Shown here piece by piece: positions 10,401 through 22,873 of a stretch of DNA of 64,000 bases. Origin of the DNA: Chlamydomonas sphaeroides (Eukaryota; Chlorophyta; Chlorophyceae; Chlamydomonadales; Chlamydomonadaceae). The number at the start of each line of letters is the position of its first letter. Within the stretch, counting starts at the first letter, position 1. Both the position numbers and the translations under genes were made by a program. The stretch covers positions 94,070 to 158,069 of the forward strand of contig BDDC01000003.1 in assembly GCA_001662425.1 (NCBI GenBank). Direction: 5' to 3'. The notes below the pieces were generated by a model, which saw only the letters and a program-made list of their open reading frames with translations, did not search any database and was not told the origin of the DNA.

Positions 10401-12947
10401 CCACCAAGGGCAACCGCGGCGCGCACCCAGCCGGCACGCCGCCCGCGCACGGCCGCGGCGGGCAGCACTCTGCCGACGCGCATTCGCAGGCGCCCAAGGT
10501 CAAGCGCGGCGCCCCTGCCGTGGGCGGGCAGGGCAGCAACGCCAGCCTCGCTGACGGCGGCCGCCACGCGCACCTGCACATGCACTCGGAGCACAACGTT
10601 AGCGCCAACGCCCTGGTGGCCTTCCTGGAGGAGGGCATCGAGGTGCTGCACCTCTTCAGCGGTGCGGCGAGGAGCGATGGATCAGGGCGTACGGCAAAAG
10701 GGATCGGGTGTACGTCAGGGAGGAGTGTGAGGGGGCTCCTGTTCGCACCGCTGCCTCCCTCATCGCCGCCCCCTCCTGCCGTCTCCGCCCGCTGCAGGCC
10801 GCACCGTGTGCCGCCTGCACCTGCCCCCCGGCCAGCTGCATGCCGACATCAACGGCGACGGCATGCTGGACCACGTGGCGGTGTACCACGGCCACGTCAA
10901 GGAGGCGGGCGACGAGGAGGGGTAGGGCGGCTGGGCAGGGAAGGGCAGGCGCTCCTGACATGGCAGGGGCTGCGGGCCTGGGCCTGGGGTCAAGACGTGC
11001 GGCTAGGCGTTGCCTGCCTGAGCCCGTTGTGCGGCGTCGCGCTCCCGCACGCACTTCACCTGAAGCGCCAACCACCGCCTGCCCCTCCCCAAACCCTGTC
11101 GCTGCCCCGACCACCACCGTGCCCTTCCCCAAGCGACGAGCTGCTAGGAGCTCCCACCACCGCCGGTCCCTCGCCTGACAACCTCTCTACCCATTGTATA
11201 CGGCCCTGACCCTGTCGATCCCCTACCTACCATGTGCCCCACCCCAAGCGACGAGCTGCTGCCCGGCGAGCTGCGGTCCGTGAGCGGCAAGGGCCACCGC
11301 CTGACTGGCCGCTGCACGGCGCACGTGCGCAGCGGCATCCCGCCCACGGAGACGCTGTTCAGGGTAAGCCAAGGCGGCCGGACTGACGACTGAGGCAGGG
11401 CACCTCTGACAGGCCACAGACGCCCCCCTAGGCGAGCCTGCATGTCCTGGGCAGCTGTGGACCCATTCCGCACGCCTCTGTGCTTTGCACTCCGCGCTTT
11501 CCTTCTCCTTTCCACGTGCCTCAGGTCCAAGTGTGCCACGCGCGCAAGTTCGGCGTGTCCGCCTCCCGCAACGTCTTCCAGCGCGCCGTGGCGGCAGGCC
11601 AGCCCACGGAGCTGGCCACGCCCATCATGCTGCCCATTCCCGACCTGCACGGCTACAGCCATAGGAGGTGCGGCCTCGTGTGCTGGCGCCCAAGCTAAGC
11701 CATGCGCCTTATCCACTGCCCCAGCCCTCGCCACCTCTACCCATGTTATATCCCCAAGCCCTTTTAAACGCTGGCACTACCCAGGCTTTGGCACCACCAC
11801 CCTCCCGCCTCCCCTGCCCCCACCTCCCCTGCTCCCGCTCACCCCCAAGCCCTGCCCTCCTGCCCCCCAGGCGCCAGCACGGCATGCTCGTCTTCATAAC
11901 CAACAAGGGCCAGATGACGGCCGTCAGCGGCGCGGGGCAGCACCTGTGGCAGGAGTATCTACCGGTGAGGGGCTGGGCACTGAGACTGGGGCAGGCTCCA
12001 GGAACGGCGTGGTGGGAGGCTGGCTGCTGCTTCCGCGGAGCAGTGCGCCCAGCTGCGCCCCAGCTGCTCGCCGTCAGGCGCTCCCGGCTAACGGCTGGGC
12101 TGCTGCCGCCGCCCCGCCCTGGCGCCAGGTGACGTGGCCTCCCGCCAACGAGAACCCCGACAACGTGGTGCCCACGCTGGCGGCGCTGGCGCTCTACACG
12201 CACGCGGTGCCCACCACCGTGCTGGCGGCGGGCACCACGCACGCGGGTGAGGGCGCCAGGTGCTGCTGTGCGAGGGCGCACACCCCGCGCTACGCCACTC
12301 GCCACATCACACCCACTCACGCTGGGCCCGGCCCAGCCGACGCTCACCTGACCCACCTGCCGCTGCCTCTCTCCCTGCCCTCTCTCCTCCGCCAGTCATC
12401 GTGTCGGAGCACGGCCGCCAGCTGGCGGAGCTGGAGCTGCCGGCGGCCCCCACGCAGCCGCTGGTGGTGGCGGACTTCAACGGCGACGGACTTAACGACC
12501 TGGTGCTCGTCACCAACCAGGGCGTGTACGGATACGTGCAGGTGCGTGCGGAGGCAAGGGCGGGGCCTGGTCGCCAGCAGGCCGTCGCCCCCGTCTAGCC
12601 CGAACGCCGCCTTCCCTTCGCACACACCGCTAGCGCTTGCACAATGTCCACCCCGTGCGACTGCCTGACCATGTATGATGCAGCCGGCTGCCCCCCGGCC
12701 CTGCCAATGAACCCGCGCCCTGGAACCGTTCCACGCCTGATCCCCATGCCTCCGTCCCTCCCGCTTGCAGGTCCAGCACCTCGCGGGCGGTCTGTCGCTG
12801 TCCGCGCTGCTGCTGACGCTGGTCATCGCGCTGGGGCTGGTGTACTTCACGCAGCACTACGACCCGCTGGGGTCGCTGGGCAGCGGAGCGGTGGACGCAG
12901 GGGGCAGGCGGGCGGCCAAGCTGAGGAGCACGGACTATGTGGACTGA
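7414..12947 (+). CDS. FG-GAP repeat membrane protein, plant NERD1-like
   Basis: Nineteen exons give 799 residues: 7414-7508, 7617-7686, 7901-7963, 8122-8235, 8418-8513, 8697-8780, 8994-9068, 9205-9349, 9521-9707, 9848-10038, 10196-10274, 10378-10661, 10798-10921, 11249-11363, 11525-11667, 11871-11964, 12129-12246, 12396-12541, 12771-12947. The N-terminus MYKRDVAIVLLACVALLVSL is a signal sequence or anchor. Three calcium-binding-type motifs follow, DLNGDG (~57), DINGDG (~512) and DFNGDG (~719), as in FG-GAP/integrin-alpha blades. Other blocks match the plant family from memory: QVVVVVTASW, VMCFDHNLAMLWE, GLVIVGASV, RHFSYVALEG. A hydrophobic segment near 747-767 would anchor the C-terminus. Plant relatives (At3g51050, described as NERD1) sit in the Golgi/endosomal system. 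The His/Gly-rich insert in exon 12 looks lineage-specific. Confidence 0.88.
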
Positions 12948-13908
12948 GGGGGCAGGAAGGGGCAGGCGCTTTGCCGTAATATCGATAGAAGAGCCGCAGA
13001 GGGTTGCGGCAGGGCTGCTGCGGCGCAAGGAGCCGCGGTGGGATAGAGGGTGGCGTCGTGTGGGTTGGTCGCAATGGCCTGCTAGCACATGTCGTGGGTC
13101 AATGTTGAGCGGGCATGCTGTTGTGGCACGGTGGGCACCGGAAGGAGCAGCTCGGCGTGTGGGCCGAGGAGTGGCAGGCGCTGTGCAATGCACACCCCTG
13201 CCTCCGGCTGCCGCCGCCGGCACTCCAATGGGTCGTACTCGGCACGCATAGCAGCAGCGGGGCCAGGGGAGCTCGCGACCGCTACTGAAAGTGTTAGGCA
13301 ACTGAGCAGATAGGAGCCGTCGCCTGCGCCGTGAGCGTGCTCGTCAGCCCTGCGACTAACGGTATCCCGAACCGTTCAGCCTTATCCTGCTGGCTTCCGG
13401 GGGTCTCACGGGGCTCTCAGCCTCTCACGCCGCCAACACAGGCCCTTCCCAAGCCTCCCACGACGAAGCCGCCAGTGCCGCTGCGCAGCGGGGCCAGCGG
13501 CGCCTGCGACTCTGGCCTTGTGTACCAGCGTCGGGTGCGAGAAAGGAGCCTGCCCGCAAAGTTCCCTTGTCCCTTTCCGTGCCACCACTTACTCCACGGC
13601 CTGCCATCAGCTGCCCGCGGCTCCCTCCATTGCCAGAACCTCACTCCAGCCGCTCAGCACGCGCGCTGCCCCCGCCCCCGCCAGCATTCATCTTCCTAGT
13701 TCCGTACTGTAGGCCGTGCTGCCTCCGCGAATGTTTCCAGCCCCATGCCTGGCCCAGCCCCTGTTGGTCTGCCCTTGCGTCCGGCGCTAACCCACAAGGC
13801 CATAGGCCATCGCTAGCCCTCACGCGCGCCTCCCTGCGCAGCGCCCATCCACACGCGCGGACTGTAGCGTGCACGCCCCCTTGAGCTCATACGCTTCGAG
13901 CAAGAGGC
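12948..13908. other. Convergent 3' flanks of the FG-GAP and HutX-like genes
   Basis: About 960 bases between two convergent stop codons. It should carry both 3' UTRs. I see no exon or repeat of note. Confidence 0.5.
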
Positions 13909-15687
13909 TCAGAACTGGGTGCTCTCGCCGAACTTGGCCGCAAGTGCCTTCCACGCCTCCAGCGCCGCCGCGTCGTAGCTGCCCTGGGTGCCGTGCAGCA
14001 GGCACGTCAGCATCACCTGCAGCAGCGCGTGTGGGCACATTCGCATATCAGTAGCTGGGTCCGGTTGCTAAGTTGCGATTCAGGGCTCGTTGCATACGTA
14101 TCGCCAAGACTCTTGCGTCAGCCAACCCCAGCACGAGATGTCAATGCCCCGGCTCGCCCATGTGGCGGATGCTTGCTGGTCAGGCGGCAGCGATGGGCAG
14201 GCGGCTGCATGGCCACGAGGCGAGTGGCCCAGCCCCACCTTGCCGTCGTCGCCCACGAAGCGCGTGGCGTAGATCTGGTGGTCCCCGTTCTTGGCCTTAG
14301 ACTGCGCGAACCGCACCTCCTTGACCTGCAGGGATGCACGTGGCGGGCCATGGCATCCTAGTCGATAGGCTCGATGGGGTCTTATCGAGTGCATCCGTCA
14401 ACGTGTCCTAGTCGATCAAATCTTTGGAGTTTGTGCTGACAGGGCAGGGCTGGTGGGCCGTCTAGACCCTGATGTAGGCCACACACTCGCACAGAGCTTC
14501 TGCTGCGCTGCTCGGAGGCCTGCCCCCGGGGACGTGCTGGGCGCTAACAGCGCCCGAAGGGGCTCCTGCCGGTGTGGCTCGTCCCGCACCGCACGAGGCG
14601 CCCTAAAGGGCGAGGCAGGCCCGGGTCATGCCGAGTGGGCCGCCAAACGGCAGCCTGGGGCGGCGCGCGCGGTGCCCTAAGGCAAACAGGCATGGCGCCG
14701 ACCCCCGTCCTCCATCGCAGAGCTTGGCGGAGACCTCGGTCCCGGCCCGTAAGTCCACCCACCTTGTTGAGTGTGATGTGGCACTCGAAGCTCTTGTCGG
14801 GGGAGGCGATGGTGGCCAGCGTGCCGCGGCTGGGGATGTTATTGTAGCGCACACTGCGGTGGGCGATTTATAGGATATTGTTGAATGGGCTTACACTGAA
14901 GTACGGCAAGGGTCGGCGCCGGGCCGTGCAGACGAGGGCCACACGCGGTTTGAGGGATCCGGGCGGAGATCGTGTAGGCGGCAGCAAGGAAGCGCTGTGG
15001 TGGTGGTCGTGCCAGTTGCCAAGAGTCCCCTGCGCATATCCCCTATCCCTGCTTCCGGACCGTCTGCTCCGCACCCCAAGATACGATGCCGCCCAACCCC
15101 CAGGGTCATCGATGAAATTATGGAAAGTACTAGCATTAAGCTCTCTGACTGCGATCCCTGTGCATGCCACAGTGGTGTTGCTGCACCGCTGGCCCGGCAA
15201 GGCTCGGCGCAGGAGTTGCCGGGACGGTGAATGGCCCAGGGCTCCCGTTGACCCCGGACGGCCCCGATCCCGGCCCTGTTGTGGAGGCTGTAAGGCGTGT
15301 TTGAGGCGTGCCAGAGGGCCCCTGACGCATCCTGCTGACCAGGCGTGGGGGCTTCTAGGGCTCGGGAGACGCGCCAGGCGTGGGCGGGGAGAGCTCGCAG
15401 CCCCGGCCCCGACACATACAACAAACCTACGCACTGCCCCCGAATCCAGCCGCGCACCTGCCGAAGCTGTTCACGCTCTCAAGGATAGCGCCATCTCCAA
15501 GCACGATGAACCTAACCTTGCCGAGGCCAGCCGATGCAGTCTCGTCGAGCAGGCTCCGCAGCGCCGAGTGGCTTGTAGATGCCTCGGAGGTTGCTGCTAC
15601 TGAGCGGCGTGTGATCGTAAGCGGCCGAGGCGCCGGGCGCGAGCTCGCGGCGAATGGCTTGCATCGGGGCACTGATGAGGCGAGCAT
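13909..15687 (-). CDS. HutX/ChuX-like (heme-carrier superfamily) protein, probably plastid-targeted
   Basis: Four exons give 171 residues: 15687-15458, 14853-14763, 14325-14239, 14016-13909. All junctions have GT-AG sites and phases close. The N-terminus (MLASSVPRCKPFAASSRPAP) is rich in Ser, Ala and Arg with no acids, like a chloroplast transit peptide. The mature part runs SALRSLLDETASAGLGKVRFIV, VLGDGAILESVNSFG, RYNNIPSRGTLATI, FECHITLNKVKEVRFAQ, IYATRFVGDDGKVMLTCLL and ends EAWKALAAKFGES. This order resembles the HutX/ChuX fold: a shielded strand segment, then 'VRFV...RF.D..G' and a closing helix. Bacterial members bind heme in the cytosol. The assignment is from remembered family pattern, and heme-ligating residues were not confirmed. 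Expression from this gene model is well supported; the function is not. Confidence 0.6.
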
Positions 15688-16794
15688 TTTGTTTAGACTC
15701 TGCGAGTGCTTGTGTGCGTACCTATGCTGGCATGCGAGACATGCTGTGTGCTCGCGTGGGTCGGTGAAGAACTGGGTACGGCGTGTCTCCGTACGGTGCC
15801 GCCTGTGGGACCCGAGCCCAGATGGCCGCGCCTGTGGCATTGGCCAAGCTGTAGGCTCTTGGCTACGATGTTGTCGGGCATGGCAGCACACTAATTTCAT
15901 GAGCGCGTGGGCTGTGTGCGCAGGAGATGACGGGCTCACTTGCGGATACCGGTTCGTTGCACTTCCGCGGCCCCACGCGCGCATCTATGTACCTCCACGG
16001 CCACGCCGCAACGCAGACTCGTGCCTTTTGGCACGTCATGTGTAAGGACAGAACACCCAGGGACCCATCGCCTTCGCGGCGAGGGCCCGTTTGCTGCCTA
16101 GGGCCCTGCAGGCCCCGCCCCCTCGCGCAGCATCGCCGGCGCCCAGCAGCCGTCACATACACACGCGCCCGAGATTGCCACCATCCGATGCCTCTGTCGG
16201 AGCTGCCTGGCAGCTCCTCCCACGCATCCTACATTCTGCTCGGGGACGCCCATCGCCATTGCGTACAGCCGAGCTTCTGGAGGCGGCCAGCCGCCCATCG
16301 CACTCGGCAGCCCGCCAGCACCACCGGCAGAGCCGCGGCGCCGCTCGCAGCCGCCGCGGCGCCAGCCTACGCCAGCTCCGGCAGCATCAAGCTCGACGCC
16401 CCCGACGAGCCGAAGCTGAGCACCTTGCCCTGGCCGCGGTCCGGGTCGAAGCCCGGCTCGCCCTGCTGCGCGGCCGTGCTGCGGCCGCCGTGGCTGCCGC
16501 GCTGCGCCGCCGGCGAGCTCGGCGCCACCACCAGTAGCCCGCCGCTGCCCAACAGCGAGCCGCTGCTGCCCGCCGAGCCGGCGCTGCCGCCACGGGACGG
16601 CAGCACGCGGCCGCCTCCGAGCCCAGCGCCGGCCGCTGCAGCACGCCCGGCAGCAGATCCCGACGCGCCGCAGCCAAGCCCCAGCGCCGCGAGATGATCC
16701 CCGTCGTCGTCGTCGTCGTCGGGGGCCGTGTGCTGGCCGGGGACGGGCGCGCGCGGCGGCCGCCCCGCTGCGGCCCCGCCACCGGGGGCGGGCC
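15688..16794. other. Spacer between the HutX-like start and the IFT88 stop
   Basis: The half next to 15688 is the promoter side of the HutX-like gene and shows nothing else. On the minus strand 16367-16750 holds an unbroken Gly/Ser/Ala-rich frame with an Asp run, ending SSLMLPELA, just past the IFT88 stop. It does not join IFT88 in phase by any splice pair I could find. Confidence 0.4.
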
Positions 16795-19700
16795 TTACAT
16801 GGGCAGCAGGTCGTCCCCGAGCGTCTCGTTTCCCCAGTCGTCTTGGTCGCCGCGGCCGCCACCGCCGCCGCCCATGTGCTCTTTGACAAGCATCTTCTTG
16901 CCGCGGCCCTGCACGACAGCGACAGGAGCCGTTGCAGGGTCATGCGCGGCCAGGCAATGCGCGGACGCAGGCAGCGGCGTGCACGCCCGCAATGCAAGCA
17001 TGCGACCGAGCTAGCAGCAGGATCCCGCCGCACCTGAGCCGCCACCGCCGATTGGCCCAGCTCGTCCAGACCGTCCATCCCCATGCCGCCGCCCATGCCG
17101 CCCATGCCACCCATGCCGCCCATCCCGCCCATGCCGCCGCCGCCGGTCCCGGCGCCCTCCCCGGCCGCCGCCGCGGGCACCGCCGCCGTTGTCGCCTCGG
17201 CCACGGCCGCCTGCACAACAATACACAACAGCAGCAGCGCCGTCAGGCGGCAAGCACCACCCAGCCCGCCTCCCGCGATCCCTGCCGATGCAGCTGCACT
17301 CTCCCCGCCAGCGCCGCAGCTGCCCACTCGCCTTCTCCGCCTTTTTGAGCTTGGTCATGAACTCGCCCGCCTCCGCGCGGCGGCCCAGCTCGGAGCAGAG
17401 GTGCACCAGGTAGCGCAGGCACTCAACGTTGTCGGGGTGGTTGGAGTGGATCTGCTTGTACTTGGCCAGCGCCGCCGGCAGGTTGCTGATGCGCCGGTAG
17501 CAGGACGCTACCATGAGCGCCCACTTGACCTCCTGCGCCGCGGGGCAGTCACAACAGGACGGGGTCCAGCGGCTTGCAGCTTGCAATCCAGCAGTGCGGC
17601 GCAAGAGGAGGATGCGGATCCTGCGGCGCCCACAGGAGGCCGTCAGGGCCGAGCCCACCTGCGGCTGGATCTTGGACGCGAGGTCGAAGAAGGGGATGGC
17701 CTTTTCGAACACCTCGGTGCGCACGTGGTAGGCGCCCAGCCACGAGATGACGTCCATGTTGACCGGGTACACGCGGTGCGACTCCTGCGGGCCGCAGGGA
17801 CGCGTGGTCGCGTCAGCACGAGTGCAAACGCCCGACTGTTATCGATCAATGGCGCGCTAGCAGCTGCAGCCGCAGCTCCGAGCCCGCTCGCTCCCTTGGC
17901 CTTGCATTGCACGCAAGCTGGGCTTCCAGCTGGTCCTCTAGCTGGAAGGCCCGCCCCACCCCAACCCGAGGCCCGTCGCCTGCCGCACATGGTAGTAGTG
18001 CAGCGCCTTGGCCTCGTCGTCGTAGCGCGCGTGGATGGCGCCCAGCCGCGCCAGCACGCCGGGGTCGTTGGGCACCAGGCTGGTCAGCATCTCAAACCAC
18101 TTCACGGCGTTCTTGTAGTCCTGCATCATGTCGTACGTGGTGGCGATCTGGTGGATCACCTGCGGCACCGAGGGGCAGGGACAAGGGACACGTTCGGCAA
18201 CGGCGTCAGGCCAACAGCTCCTACTGAGACATCCGGGCTGTTGGCGTGGGCCCAGTGGTACAGACGCGGCCGGGGAAGGAGCCGCAGCAATGCCGATTTG
18301 GCGCAGCCGCCGCCGCACCTCCACGTTGTCGGGGACCATGTTATGCAGCTTCTTGAACGCCGCCAGCGCGTACGTGAGCTCGTTGAGCCGCTGGCTGACC
18401 ACGCCCAGGTTATAGATGGCCTCCACGCAGTAGGGGTCGATGCCCGCCGCCTCGTTGAACAGCGAGCGAGCGCCGTCCAGGTCGCCGCGCTCCACCATGA
18501 CGCAGCCCTTGTTCACGTACGCGCGCGCGTTGTACCTGTCGACGCACCAGCAGCCAGGCGCACACGGCCACCGGGCGAGCGGGAGTCAGCTTGCTGCAGC
18601 AACCGTCCATGCCCGCTCGAGTCGAAGCGTCAGCCCTAGGACCAGGGTAGCGGCCACACCTGTCGCTCTTGAGCGCCATTTCGGCGTATTTGTCGGCGCT
18701 GTCGGTGTCGCCCTCCAGGTAGTACAGGAAGGCCAGGTTGGTGGCTGCGCGCGCCTTGATGCGGGGCTCCTTCTTTTCAAAGTCCTGTGGGGCCGAGCAC
18801 GGCACGCGGCAGGGAGTCAGCGCGGGCAAGCGGCGAGGCGACGGCGCCGCGGGCATGCAGCAGCAGCCAAGGGCAGCGGCAGGCATAGCACAGGTGTGTC
18901 GCAGATCATGGACGCAACCCACCTTGAAGACCGTCACGGCCTTGTCAAACTGCTTCTGGCCCATGAAGCGGGTGGCCTTGGCCAGCTCCACCTGCGGCAC
19001 CGGATGGCACCGGACGGAGCAGCACATACATCAACGACGCAGCTCCTGAGCAGGCAAGTACCCAGCAGCGCCAACAAAATGCGCACGTCCGCCTGTAGGC
19101 TCCTAGGGGGCCGAGCCGCACCTCGTTTGCCAGCTTGATGTAGCCCGCTTCCCGCAGCTGGTCACAGCACCACAGGAAGCCGCCCTCGAAGCCGTTGGCG
19201 CGGTCCACCTTTTCCGAGATGAGCTGCGCCGCCTTGACGATGAGCCTGTGGCGCAGGCAGGGCGGCACGAGGGTGAGAGGGCGGACAGGGGGCAGTGCAG
19301 GGATGGCGGAGCGCGGTGGCGCTGCATGCAAAGACGAAAGAGAAAGACTGGGGCGGGCGCAGCGGGGGTGTTGGCACACGGGAGGGCGCGCGGCCGCGGC
19401 GTTGGCGGAGCACCAGGAGCATAGCAACAAGCAAGCAGCCGAGATGTTGATCCTGGCCGGCGTGGACATGTGCTGGTGCGTGTCAGTCTGCGTTTGTGGG
19501 CACTAGCACATATGGCATGTGCGTCCCACCTGGTGATGGTGATGTTGCGCTTCTTGAGCTCCTCCTTGAGCCCGTCATCCGCCATCGCCGCCTGCGAGGA
19601 GCCGCCAGCCAGGGGCCCATGGCTTCATCGCCCGGCCGTGCACGCCCAGCCCCTTAGGACCGTCACCAGCCGCGACCGCCAGCCCCAAGCCATGGGGCCC

Positions 19701-22336
19701 TCCTTTGATTCACACGGCACCCTGTCCACACACCTGCATGTCGTCGTCATCGTCGTCGTCCAGGGCGTCGTCATCTTCCGTCTCAGTGGACGGGCTGACC
19801 TGAAACACACACGGCACACAGGGCACCAGAGGGAGCCCGCAAGTCAGCTCGGCCGCAGCCTGCACTCCAGCCGCTGCGATGGCCCGAGCTGCCAGCCCAC
19901 TGCAGCCGCACCTTGAGCAGCTTGACGAAGGCGTTCTTCATGCCCTCGCGGTCGCTCAGCGCGTAGTTGCACATGACCAGGTTGTACCCGGTCTGCGCGG
20001 CAGGACACAAGGCCAGCAGTAACGTCAGCTTGCCAACCCCGACGGCAATACGCATGAACAAGCTCAGGCCCGGCCTGTTTAGCGGCTCGCCGATACCAGC
20101 GCAACCTGGCCAAGGCTGCTGTTGCTCTGGCCCCGCTGCCTGCGTCCCGCTGCACAGCCCCCACCCAGCGCCCCAAACCGGCCCCGCACCTGGTGGTCGG
20201 GCACATTGTTCATGACCTCGTTGAACGACAGCAGCGCGTCGGGGTACTGGCCCATGCGCACAAAGGCCAGGCCGATATTGCGCATGATCTTGAACCGCAC
20301 CTGCAGCCACACGGCAGCCACACACAGAACACATTAACAAGGCACTAGGGTGAGCGCGCGAGGGCCCAGGGCATGGGTCAGCTCGTGCCACGAAGCCACG
20401 GAGCGTGTGTCGCCGTACGCGAGAAGGGCTCCGGCCGTGCAGCGTGTGCTGCAGAATGTGCGAGGGGTGTCCATCAGCTGCCCGGCGCCGCACCTCCTTG
20501 GCGGTGGGCGCGATCTGGTCGAGCGCCATGCGGTACATCTTGATGGCGCTGGTGTACTTCTTCTGCTCAAAGTAGATGTTGCCCATGTTGACGCGTAGCC
20601 AGCCCGACTGCGGGAAGTTCTTGTTGCGCACGATGGCTGCGGGCGGGCGGGTTTGGGGCCAGGCAGCGCGGCGTCAGCTGTGGGACAGAAGGCTCATCAG
20701 TCAGGGCGCCGAGGCTGCATGAGGGGGTGAAGGGCACAGGGCAGGAGGCGGGCGGCTGGCGGCGGTGCTCACTGGTGTAGGCCTGGATGGCCTCGTTGAA
20801 GTTCTTGTTCATCTGGTACATGTGCGCCAGGTTGAAGTCCACCGCGTACGTCAGCTCCAGGTTGATCTGCGGCACAGCCACACGGCCAGGCCGCGGCACA
20901 GCTCAAGCACGGCGGCCCAGATAACAAGGAAGCCAGGCTGCGCTTCCCCACTAGCGACCGGCCCGCTTCAAGGCACCGGCGCGCCGGCGGCCTGCAATGC
21001 TACCGGTAGTTCCAGCCCAGGCGGGCATAGGCTGGCCAGCCATGGCTCCCATGGCTGCGTGGCCATGGTCGAGGCCCAGCTCGGGCCCCGGCCCCGATCG
21101 CGACCCCACCTGGTCTCCCATGTTGTTCTGCTCCCGGAAGCGGCACAGCTTGCGCTCGTTCTTCTTGGCCTCCATGGCGTTCTCCAGCCCTGCGCCATGG
21201 CCGCGGCGGGAGCAGTGGGGTTGCGGACGGCGGTGAGCAGTCAGGTGCATGCATGCTGGGCAGGGCCCGGCGCTTGTCTGCAGGCCGCGACGGGGCGCGG
21301 TCAGCTTGGTGAGGCGAGTTGGCTGCGGCATGGGGCGCAGGGCCGCAGCCTGCTGTGAATCTCAGAACAAAGCGTCTCGCTGCCGACGGTCAGGTTCAGC
21401 AGGTCGTCGTGGCCAGCTATGGGCACGGACAGCCGGGGCATCCTGGGTTTGCTGCGGCATGGGAGCCGCTTTGTTGCTCAGCTGCCCCTCCCACGAGTGC
21501 CGGGCTGCTGCCTCACTGCAGCTCCTGATCCACCCATCCCGGCGCAAACGCGCGTCACCCATGCGGCCTGCTGCACAGGCCCACACCTCCAGCTTCCGGC
21601 CTCCAGCTGCTGGGCGCCAGCGCCTGTGGCAGGCCTCACCTGTGTTGGCGTCCCCCTTGACGGCATCGGCCGCGCTCTTTTCGAGCAGCTCATGCACCGT
21701 CTTCTCCATGGCTCGCGCCTGCTCCTCCGGCGTCGAGTCGCCCTTCCGGACCGCAAGCAGCGCGCCACCGCCCGAGGAGCCCAGAGTGGACCCCATGGAG
21801 CGATTGAGCGGGTCGAACTTTTTGTTGGGCGCCGACGTGAAGCCGGCGCCGCGGTTGGACGTCATGGGCCGCCCACCGTCCCCGGCTTGCTGCATGGCCG
21901 TCCCCCCGCGCATGGCCGTGCCTGGCACAAAGCTCTTCATGGCTGTGCCAGGTGGGCCCATCATGGCTGCGGGTCCGGTCAGGGCAAGGACAGGTTAATA
22001 AGGCTGGACGCAGGTGTGGGGTGCGCGGGCTGTGCAAGACGGCCGCTCCTAGGCCGCACCAGTGCCGGGCGGTGGCGCATCCGCGCCGAGCGCCTTGAAG
22101 GCGGCCCCTGCAGAGCCCTGTGGGACAACAAATTGCAAGCTCGCGGGTTGACATGTGCAGCAGCGGAGATGCAGAGGCCGGAAAGTTGCAGCACCCTACC
22201 GCAAGCGGGTTTGACTGCTCATCGTATCCTCCGTAGAGGTCTTCGTCCGCCTGCATCACAAAGCATGCAGTTGCTGGGACCGCAGCGAGCAGTGCCGAAG
22301 CCGCGGTGCAGCACACACCTCCGCTCCGTAGCTCAT
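16795..22336 (-). CDS. IFT88: Intraflagellar transport protein 88 (TPR protein of IFT-B)
   Basis: Twenty exons give 804 residues: 22336-22319, 22250-22200, 22117-22060, 21966-21640, 21189-21110, 20866-20773, 20636-20494, 20300-20190, 19992-19912, 19799-19734, 19591-19530, 19245-19122, 18991-18923, 18784-18660, 18535-18319, 18159-17989, 17784-17659, 17532-17332, 17210-17034, 16908-16795. The spliced N-terminus MSYGAEADEDLYGGYDEQSN matches the IFT88 start. TPR blocks are clear: YAVDFNLAHMYQMNKNFNEAI, LRVNMGNIYFEQKKY, IGLAFVRMGQYPDALLSF, TNLAFLYYLEGDTDSADKYAE, YPVNMDVISWLGAYHV. An acidic stretch (TETEDDDALDDDDDDD) interrupts the TPRs. The C-terminus has a Met-Gly repeat near residue 730 and ends NETLGDDLLPM. 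IFT88 is an IFT-B core subunit required to assemble cilia. One junction (17332/17210) uses an apparent GC donor, AAG|GCGAGT. Confidence 0.95.
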
Positions 22337-22873
22337 TTTCTAAGAGAAGCTTCTATATGCCTTGCGGTTGTGCTCAATATGTGGGGCTTTCTGAGTTCGC
22401 GTGGAATGGAGCAGTCTTATAGAGCGTCGCTTCGCCCCCTGCGGGCTGGTATGTGTTATATAAGGCAGAGGGCGGTCGTAGGAGTGCACATGTGCTTTGT
22501 TCAAGCTCACACGCCGCGCCTTGGGAGTGTTGGGAATGCCCGTACAACATCCCCAAGACCTCGAGCTGCAGCGTACACACAAGCAATCTGTTTTCACAGT
22601 ATCCTGGCCTATGCATTATAGCACTTGAAAGAGAGAGAACACACCCCGACGCTTCCATCCCTGCTGACGCTTGCTCTGCTCCGCGTGCACGTCCGCTCTG
22701 AGAGGTGCAGAGGTATTCATCGGTTGGTGCAGCTGTACAGGTGTTCGAGGGGTGACCCTGCTCTTGGCGCGCCCCGCGGTTCGCTAGGACACGGCACGAG
22801 GTTGGAGCGTGCCCCTTGCCGCAACTGGCACGGATCAGCGGGCTGCGCACGCGGAAGCCTGCTGCCCGGGAGC
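22337..22873. promoter_or_regulatory. Divergent promoter region shared by IFT88 and the PIH1D3-like gene
   Basis: Only 537 bases separate two divergent start codons. A single TTATATAAGG element lies at 22456-22465; read on the minus strand as CCTTATATAA it sits about 120 bases upstream of the IFT88 ATG. No equally good TATA is close to the plus-strand ATG. Both genes serve cilia, so joint induction is plausible but is an inference. Confidence 0.5.

Noticed and set aside
16795..16805. GTAAGG overlapping the IFT88 stop as a donor to a further exon
   Set aside because: No acceptor downstream restores the open frame at 16367-16750; the intron would also be implausibly short.
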